The notes beneath the pieces were generated by a model that saw nothing but the letters and a program-made list of their open reading frames with translations, was not told the DNA's origin and did no database searches. Below are positions 59,301 to 64,000 of a DNA stretch of 64,000 nt, in pieces; within the stretch, counting starts at the first letter, position 1, and the number at the start of each line of letters is the position of its first letter. Source of the DNA: Legionella_C sp048541585 (GTDB taxonomy: Bacteria > Pseudomonadota > Gammaproteobacteria > Legionellales > Legionellaceae); NCBI RefSeq assembly GCF_048541585.1, contig NZ_CP183303.1, forward strand, positions 2,604,001 through 2,668,000. The letters are read 5' to 3'. The translations under genes and the position numbers were made by a program.

Positions 59301-60572
59301 CTACTCACCACCAGCAGCAGATTGCTTTGCTTCATCACCATCAAAAATTAATAAAGGCTTTCCAGAATTGGTAATTACATTTTCATCTATAACTACTTTT
59401 CTAATACCTTCTAAAGAGGGTAGATCATACATGGTGTCTAAAAGAATATTTTCAAGTATGGCACGCAATCCTCGCGCACCTATTTTTCGTGCTAGAGCTT
59501 TTTGCGCAATTTGACGTAAAGCTTCTTCACGGAACTCTAACTCAACATTTTCCATCTTAAAGAGTGCATGGAATTGTTTAGTTAATGCATTCTTTGGTCT
59601 GGTCAGAATATCAATTAAAGCTGCTTCATCAAGCTCTTTTAAAGTAGTAATAACCGGTAATCGGCCAACAAACTCTGGAATTAGGCCATATTTAACTAAA
59701 TCATCTGACTCTAACATCTCTAACACTTTTTCATTTTCTTTCGTGTCTTTTTGATTTTTAAGTTGAGCAGCAAAGCCAATACCTGACTTATCACTACGCT
59801 CGCGAATAACTTTCTCAAGCCCTGCGAAAGCACCACCACAGATAAATAGAATATTAGATGTATCTACTTGTAAAAATTCTTGCTGCGGATGTTTTCTACC
59901 GCCTTGTGGTGGAACGGATGCAATAGTACCTTCTATTAATTTTAATAAGGCTTGCTGTACTCCCTCACCTGAAACATCTCTGGTAATTGATGGATTATCT
60001 GATTTACGTGAAATCTTATCTATTTCATCAATATAAACAATACCTTGTTGAGCTCTATCTACATCATAATCACATTTTTGCAATAATTTTTGAATAATAT
60101 TTTCTACGTCTTCCCCTACGTAACCTGCTTCCGTTAAAGTCGTTGCATCAGCCATCGTAAAGGGTACATTAAGTAAGCGTGCCAAGGTTTGTGCTAATAA
60201 AGTTTTACCACTACCGGTTGGACCTATCAATAATATATTACTCTTTCCTAACTCAATACCATCTTCTGTTTTATGCTGTAAGCGCTTGTAGTGGTTATAT
60301 ACTGCAACAGATAATACTTTTTTAGCGTGCGGTTGGCCAATCACATACTCATCAAGAAAACTTGCTATTTCTCGAGGTGTAGGTAAACGAGTTTGAGTAT
60401 TTTCAGTTGTTTCTTGATTTTCTTCGCGAATGATATCATTACAAAGTTCAACACATTCGTCACAAACAAATACTGAAGGACCAGCTATAAGTTTTTTTAC
60501 TTCATGCTGGCTCTTACCACAGAACGAACAATACAAAACTTTGTCACCATCGCCTCTGCCTGTTTTACTCAT
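59301..60572 (-). CDS. clpX: ATP-dependent Clp protease ATPase subunit ClpX
   Basis: Unfoldase that feeds tagged proteins to ClpP. The zinc-binding domain has Cys15/18 and Cys37/40 (YCSFCGK, VFVCDECVELC). Walker A is GPTGSGKT, Walker B VYIDEIDKI, and the pore loop GYVGEDVENI. The IGF loop that docks on ClpP reads SGIGFAAQL. The 423 residues match. clpP lies upstream on the same strand but separated by 546 bases containing a MITE. Confidence 0.96.
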   Translation of the reverse strand: MSKTGRGDGDKVLYCSFCGKSQHEVKKLIAGPSVFVCDECVELCNDIIREENQETTENTQTRLPTPREIASFLDEYVIGQPHAKKVLSVAVYNHYKRLQHKTEDGIELGKSNILLIGPTGSGKTLLAQTLARLLNVPFTMADATTLTEAGYVGEDVENIIQKLLQKCDYDVDRAQQGIVYIDEIDKISRKSDNPSITRDVSGEGVQQALLKLIEGTIASVPPQGGRKHPQQEFLQVDTSNILFICGGAFAGLEKVIRERSDKSGIGFAAQLKNQKDTKENEKVLEMLESDDLVKYGLIPEFVGRLPVITTLKELDEAALIDILTRPKNALTKQFHALFKMENVELEFREEALRQIAQKALARKIGARGLRAILENILLDTMYDLPSLEGIRKVVIDENVITNSGKPLLIFDGDEAKQSAAGGE

Positions 60573-60861
60573 CTATTAACCCCTTTCTTACTGCCAACAT
60601 AAGCAATGTAAAAAATAAATTTTATCTCTCATTATTTAAGTATATCTTTCTGTAAGCAGACTGTTTATCTTCGTTTTATAGCCTACTTTTGTACATCCAT
60701 TAGTATAGTAAACTGACTGTAATAATTTAATAAATAGTGTTTTTTTGTATTTCTTTTCATTTATTATTTTGATTTTATTTAATGTTAACGTTGAAATATA
60801 GTTATAGATTTAGCATAACACTAATTTGATTAATCAGTAAGTTAAAAGAGCAAGCATTCAA

Positions 60862-60979
60862 ATAATGGCATCAACTTAAGAGAATATTATATAGCTTAGG
60901 CTTTTAGCCCAACAATAGCCATGTAAATGTTAGGCAAAAGGCCCAACCTCTACTTTTAGGCTTAAGTTGACATCACTAC
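60862..60979. repeat. GGCC-palindrome MITE inserted between clpP and clpX
   Basis: Left end ATAATGGCATCAACTTAAG and right end CTTAAGTTGACATCACTAC are inverted with a few mismatches, and the interior holds TTAGGCTTTTAGCCCAAC and GTTAGGCAAAAGGCCCAAC. Same family as 50597-50711. The rest of the 60573-61118 gap is AT-rich, with no other feature recognised. Confidence 0.8.
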
Positions 60980-61118
60980 TGAACGATTACAATTACGCCA
61001 GAAACTATTATAAACTGCTTTTAAACCTAAGTCTTACGTTTTAAAATTAGTAAATGCTAAGGTTTAGTAAAGTCTAATTTATTTCTGGCACTTATGCATT
61101 ATAGCAAGAATTGACCAC

Positions 61119-61745
61119 TTAGGCTAAACTTTCTCGATCATGCAGAACTTTATCTATTAGACCATATTCTTGCGCTTGCGAAGCATTCATAAAATTATCA
61201 CGTTCCGTATCGCGCATAATTTGATCTGGTGTCTTCTTACAGTGTTTAGCCATAATACTGTTTAAGCGTTCTCGTATTGCTAATGTTTCCCGAGCATGAA
61301 TTTCAATATCAGTAGCTTGACCACGATATCCACCTAACGGTTGGTGAATCATAACCCGTGAATTTGGTAGACAAAAACGCTTGCCATCAGCACCAGCACA
61401 CAGTAATAAAGCAGCAGCACTTGCTGCTTGACCAATACATAAAGTACTTACATCCGGTTTTATAAATTGCATTGTATCGTAAATAGCAAGCCCGGCTGTG
61501 ACCACTCCACCTGGTGAATTAATATATAAAAATATATCTTTTTCAGGATTTTCTGATTCTAAAAACAGTAACTGAGCAACAACTAAATTTGCCATATGAT
61601 CTTCTACTTCACCCAGTAAGAAGATAATTCGCTCTTTTAGCAGGCGAGAATAAATATCATAAGACCGCTCGCCCCGAGAAGTTTGTTCAATAACCATAGG
61701 CACAAGGCCACTGGCATTTTTAATTGGTGTATTGAAATTATCCAT
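61119..61745 (-). CDS. clpP: ATP-dependent Clp protease proteolytic subunit ClpP
   Basis: Barrel-shaped serine protease of two heptamers. The catalytic triad is Ser109 (GQAASAAALLL), His134 (MIHQPLGG) and Asp183 (TERDNFM). The opening DNFNTPIKNASGLVPMVIEQ contains the usual short propeptide. The 208 residues match. It is two bases downstream of tig, hence cotranscribed with it. Confidence 0.97.
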   Translation of the reverse strand: MDNFNTPIKNASGLVPMVIEQTSRGERSYDIYSRLLKERIIFLLGEVEDHMANLVVAQLLFLESENPEKDIFLYINSPGGVVTAGLAIYDTMQFIKPDVSTLCIGQAASAAALLLCAGADGKRFCLPNSRVMIHQPLGGYRGQATDIEIHARETLAIRERLNSIMAKHCKKTPDQIMRDTERDNFMNASQAQEYGLIDKVLHDRESLA

Positions 61746-61747
61746 TT

Positions 61748-63112
61748 TTATTCACCTTCTTGTTCTTCTTTAACAGCTTCTGGTTGATTTTCTTCATCCT
61801 GATTAGCTTTAGGGTTCATGATTTCATCATAGCTTTGCTCTTTGTTAACAATGGTTGCATGCTCGCTAATTTTTTCGGCAACCATTTCTTCCGTAACTAA
61901 GGCTTCAATTTCAGCTAAATTTTCCTTCTTACTATAGTACCAGTTACGCAATTCTTCAGGCTTTTCATAAGCTTTGGCTAATTTCTCAATCATTGCATCA
62001 ACTCGTTCTTTAGTAGCTGCTAATTGATGTTTTTTGATATATTCTGATAACAATAAACCTAAGTGAACGCGACGAGTAGCTTGTTTGTCGAAAAGATTTC
62101 TTGGGAAATCTGGAATTTTTTCATCATCTGAATGTTCATTGCCAAAGACACGATGATACATATCATGTTTTAAATGCTCTATTTCTTGATCAATTAAAGA
62201 ATTTGGTAGATCAAATGAATTAATTTCTAAGAGCTTATCAAAAATACGTTCACGATTCATAGCACTGACACGACGCTCAAGCTCACGAGACATATTTTCT
62301 TTAATATCTTTCTTTAACGCTTCTAAGCCACCTTCTTTAATATTAAACTTTTCAGCAAATTCATCATTTAATTCAGGTAATTTGCCTTCCATAACACTTC
62401 TAATAGTGATTTTAAATACTGTTTCTTTGCCAGCTAAGTCCTTGTGACCATAGCTTTCTGGGAAGGTAATTTTGATTTCAAAAGGTTTATTAGGTTTGTG
62501 TCCAACAATTTTTTCTTCAAAACCAGGAATCATTGAATTAGAGCCTAGAACTAACTCGTAATACTCTGCCTTACCACCTTCAAATGGTTTATCATCCAGG
62601 AAACCTTCAAAGTCAATAATAACTTTATCACCTTGCGTGGCTTCCCTTGATACTTCTTGCCACTCTTTGTTTTGTTCGCGAAGTTTTTCAAGCATTGCAT
62701 CTATATCTGCTTCCTTAACTTCAGCTTGAACTAATTCAATTTTAGGTTGATCTAATTCTTTAATTTCAATAACAGGAAATACTTCAAACGTAGCACTGTA
62801 ACGGAAATCTTTCCCTGACTCTAGCTGTTCAGGCTCAACAGCAGGTGCGGCAGCTGGCGTTAATTCTTTCTCTTTAAGCGCTTCATATAGTGTTGATTGA
62901 ACCATGTCGCGCGCAACTTCTTCACGCACGCTATCTGAATAGCGACTTTGCACAACATTCATGGGGACTTTACCAGGCCGAAAACCAGCTATTTTAACTT
63001 TGCGGGCTAATGAGCGAAGGCGAAGGTTAACTTCTTCTTCAACTTTCTCGGTAGGTACCGAAACTGTTACCTTACGTTCCAAACCTTTCAAGGTCTCAAC
63101 AGAAACTTGCAT
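61748..63112 (-). CDS. tig: Trigger factor
   Basis: Ribosome-associated chaperone and peptidyl-prolyl isomerase. Domains in order: the N-terminal ribosome-binding domain with GFRPGKVPMNVVQSRYSDSV (family signature GFRxGKxP), a PPIase domain at about 150-245 (GDKVIIDFEGFLDDKPFEGG), and a long C-terminal helical domain. The last ~25 residues are acidic. The 454 residues are slightly longer than E. coli (432). AGAGGTGA precedes the ATG. It begins 36 bases after tRNA-Leu and leads into clpP. Confidence 0.96.
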   Translation of the reverse strand: MQVSVETLKGLERKVTVSVPTEKVEEEVNLRLRSLARKVKIAGFRPGKVPMNVVQSRYSDSVREEVARDMVQSTLYEALKEKELTPAAAPAVEPEQLESGKDFRYSATFEVFPVIEIKELDQPKIELVQAEVKEADIDAMLEKLREQNKEWQEVSREATQGDKVIIDFEGFLDDKPFEGGKAEYYELVLGSNSMIPGFEEKIVGHKPNKPFEIKITFPESYGHKDLAGKETVFKITIRSVMEGKLPELNDEFAEKFNIKEGGLEALKKDIKENMSRELERRVSAMNRERIFDKLLEINSFDLPNSLIDQEIEHLKHDMYHRVFGNEHSDDEKIPDFPRNLFDKQATRRVHLGLLLSEYIKKHQLAATKERVDAMIEKLAKAYEKPEELRNWYYSKKENLAEIEALVTEEMVAEKISEHATIVNKEQSYDEIMNPKANQDEENQPEAVKEEQEGE

Positions 63113-63147
63113 CTAGTCACCTCTTGGAAATTGTGTCATGTCATGAA

Positions 63148-63232
63148 TGGTGCGAAAGGAGAGACTCGAACTCTCACGGGTTACCCCACTGGAACCTAAA
63201 TCCAGCGCGTCTACCAGTTCCGCCACTTTCGC
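63148..63232 (-). tRNA. tRNA-Leu (anticodon TAG)
   Basis: 85 bases with encoded CCA and a long variable arm: acceptor GCGAAAG, anticodon loop TTTAGGT with TAG, T-arm AGTTCGAGTCT. It is last of the four-tRNA group ahead of tig. Confidence 0.95.
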
Positions 63233-63318
63233 AAGCAGGGTGGAATTATCAAACAGTATAGTGGCTTTGTAAAGTCTTATGCAGAATGCAAAGCACAGAA
63301 AATTGATAATTTGCAACA

Positions 63319-63395
63319 TGGGGTGAACGATGGGACTCGAACCCACGACAACCGGGATCACAACCCGGGGCTCTACCAACTGAGCTACGCTCACC
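63319..63395 (-). tRNA. tRNA-His (anticodon GTG)
   Basis: 77 bases with encoded CCA. The extra 5' G paired with a C discriminator is visible (GGTGAGC...CACCCCA), the identity element of tRNA-His. Anticodon loop TTGTGAT with GTG. Confidence 0.96.
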
Positions 63396-63449
63396 ATAAT
63401 TATAACTTAAAAATTCAAAATAATTATATTTAGAATACTGCACAAAGGC

Positions 63450-63526
63450 TGGCACGCCCGGCAGGACTCGAACCTGCTACCCTCGGCTTAGAAGGCCGAT
63501 GCTCTATCCAAATGAGCTACGGGCGC
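63450..63526 (-). tRNA. tRNA-Arg (anticodon TCT)
   Basis: 77 bases with encoded CCA: acceptor GCGCCCG, anticodon loop CTTCTAA with TCT, T-arm GGTTCGAGTCC. It lies between tRNA-Pro and tRNA-His, the same Pro-Arg-His-Leu order as E. coli. Confidence 0.96.
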
Positions 63527-63530
63527 AAAT

Positions 63531-63675
63531 ATCAGACTTCTTGCATAACCACATATTGTGCTTGATTACCATGTTATAAGTGTTTATGTGGATGCTCATT
63601 TACTCTTAACTCAGCTCATCGCAACACTTACGCCTTGCATTAAAGCAAAATCTGCTAGTTATGCAAGAAGTCTAT
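63531..63675. repeat. MITE inside the tRNA operon, between tRNA-Pro and tRNA-Arg
   Basis: The left end CAGACTTCTTGCATAAC (from 63534) and right end GTTATGCAAGAAGTCTATT (to 63675) are near-perfect inverted repeats of the same family as 36539-36675. The right end abuts the CCA of tRNA-Pro with no gap, and the left end lies about seven bases from tRNA-Arg. The element is noncoding. Confidence 0.8.
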
Positions 63676-63752
63676 TGGTCGGGGTAGAGGGATTCGAACC
63701 CCCGACATCCTGGTCCCAAACCAGGCGCGCTACCAGACTGCGCTATACCCCG
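63676..63752 (-). tRNA. tRNA-Pro (anticodon TGG)
   Basis: 77 bases with encoded CCA: acceptor CGGGGTA, anticodon loop TTTGGGA with TGG, T-arm GGTTCGAATCC. It is first of the leftward four-tRNA group, 26 bases downstream of the -10 box. Confidence 0.96.
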
Positions 63753-63778
63753 AAGACCCGTCCTAGGACAGAGCGCAA

Positions 63779-63807
63779 ATAATACTCGGTGCGCTCCTAG
63801 AGGTCAA
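63779..63807 (-). promoter_or_regulatory. Sigma-70 promoter of the Pro-Arg-His-Leu tRNA operon
   Basis: Minus strand TTGACC (63802-63807), an exact 17-base spacer and TATTAT (63779-63784), followed by the GC-rich discriminator TTGCGCTC, typical of stringently controlled stable-RNA promoters. The remaining bases to the window end (63808-64000) are AT-rich, with no gene recognised. Confidence 0.85.
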
Positions 63808-64000
63808 TAACTTATGCAAATTAATTTTTCTAAATAATTTATTATAAAGGTATTTTATACATTTATATTAATAATGGCTCTTTTTGCTTTGACTTACTAC
63901 AGCCTTATTTTGTATTAAGGTTAGTTAGTAGGTTTGTTTACGTCTATGTGCAACAACTCCTAATTAGAAATAAATTAACTATTCTTAGAGAAACCTCGCC

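Noticed and set aside
63113..63455. Open frames on the minus strand of 68 and 94 codons
   Set aside because: They run through tRNA-His and tRNA-Leu genes and contain typical translated tRNA sequence (such as the GYERSSVGRAPGCDPGC type), so they are artefacts.

Overview
The window is a chromosomal segment of an AT-rich gammaproteobacterium, most likely a Legionella species or a close relative within Legionellales. Three things point there: (i) conserved gene orders typical of gammaproteobacteria (tRNA Pro/Arg/His/Leu-tig-clpP-clpX-lon-hup-ppiD; pgsA followed by tRNA-Gly/Cys/Leu; yibN-grxC-secB-gpsA; prmB/smr divergent; rne/rluC divergent; glyQ-glyS-gmhB-rsmJ); (ii) Legionella-flavoured versions of genes (Com1/DsbA2-type DsbA, ferrooxidans-type GshA, VirK family, MetNIQ); and (iii) eukaryotic-like or unrecognised proteins scattered between housekeeping genes (an ankyrin protein resembling effector AnkH, a leucine-rich-repeat protein, a cyclic-nucleotide-binding protein, coiled-coil and low-complexity proteins). 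No rRNA, prophage, CRISPR array or intact insertion sequence was seen.

Layout. 1-6.5 kb: 5'-truncated agmatine deiminase, acetoacetyl-CoA synthetase, VirK-like secreted protein, metNIQ methionine importer preceded by an unassigned structured RNA candidate. 6.9-9.4 kb: a 56-residue gene, a 536-residue effector-like protein and a cNMP-binding protein. 9.6-17.4 kb: rsmJ, gmhB, glyS, glyQ, dsbA, uvrD, all leftward. 17.9-24.4 kb: a prolyl-aminopeptidase-like protein lacking its catalytic serine, dtd, mlaA, trmL, then an 820-bp nested repeat array, then gshA-gshB. 24.7-33.4 kb: EamA transporter, small membrane protein, rhodanese, an unknown protein, PafA-like phosphatase, htpX, yibN-grxC-secB-gpsA, LRR protein. 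33.7-39.4 kb: three tRNAs, pgsA, a HAD phosphatase, rluC, rne. 39.8-47 kb: asd-IPT protein-AnkH-like in one tight leftward array, then two tandem paralogues with 25-residue repeats that carry between them footprints of duplication (an aroC fragment and an IS110-type transposase remnant). 47-53.4 kb: aroC-prmB, smr, udk, fabI and an accessory membrane protein with a PSAP...LYPTL tail. 53.8-64 kb: ppiD, tRNA-Asp/Val, hup, lon, clpX, clpP, tig and four tRNAs behind a canonical sigma-70 promoter.

Intergenic DNA is unusually rich in small palindromic mobile repeats. At least four families recur: a GGCC-palindrome MITE with ATAATGGTGT ends, a MITE with AATAGACCTCTTGCATAAC ends, a REP-like CCGCGAACAAGTCGCGG element, and the CATTCCCGCGTAGGCGGGAA hairpin family that builds the nested array. 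Several of them touch gene starts (metN, rluC, the EamA transporter) or tRNA operons.

Functionally the core genes cover proteostasis (tig, clpP, clpX, lon, ppiD, secB, htpX, dsbA), RNA processing and modification (rne, rluC, rsmJ, trmL, dtd), glutathione and redox (gshA, gshB, grxC) and aspartate, chorismate, lipid and LPS precursors (asd, aroC, fabI, pgsA, gpsA, gmhB). The accessory proteins are candidate host-interaction factors. That assignment is inferred from family and context. The host-motif observations (PSAP, LYPxL, PPxY) are visible in the sequence but untested.
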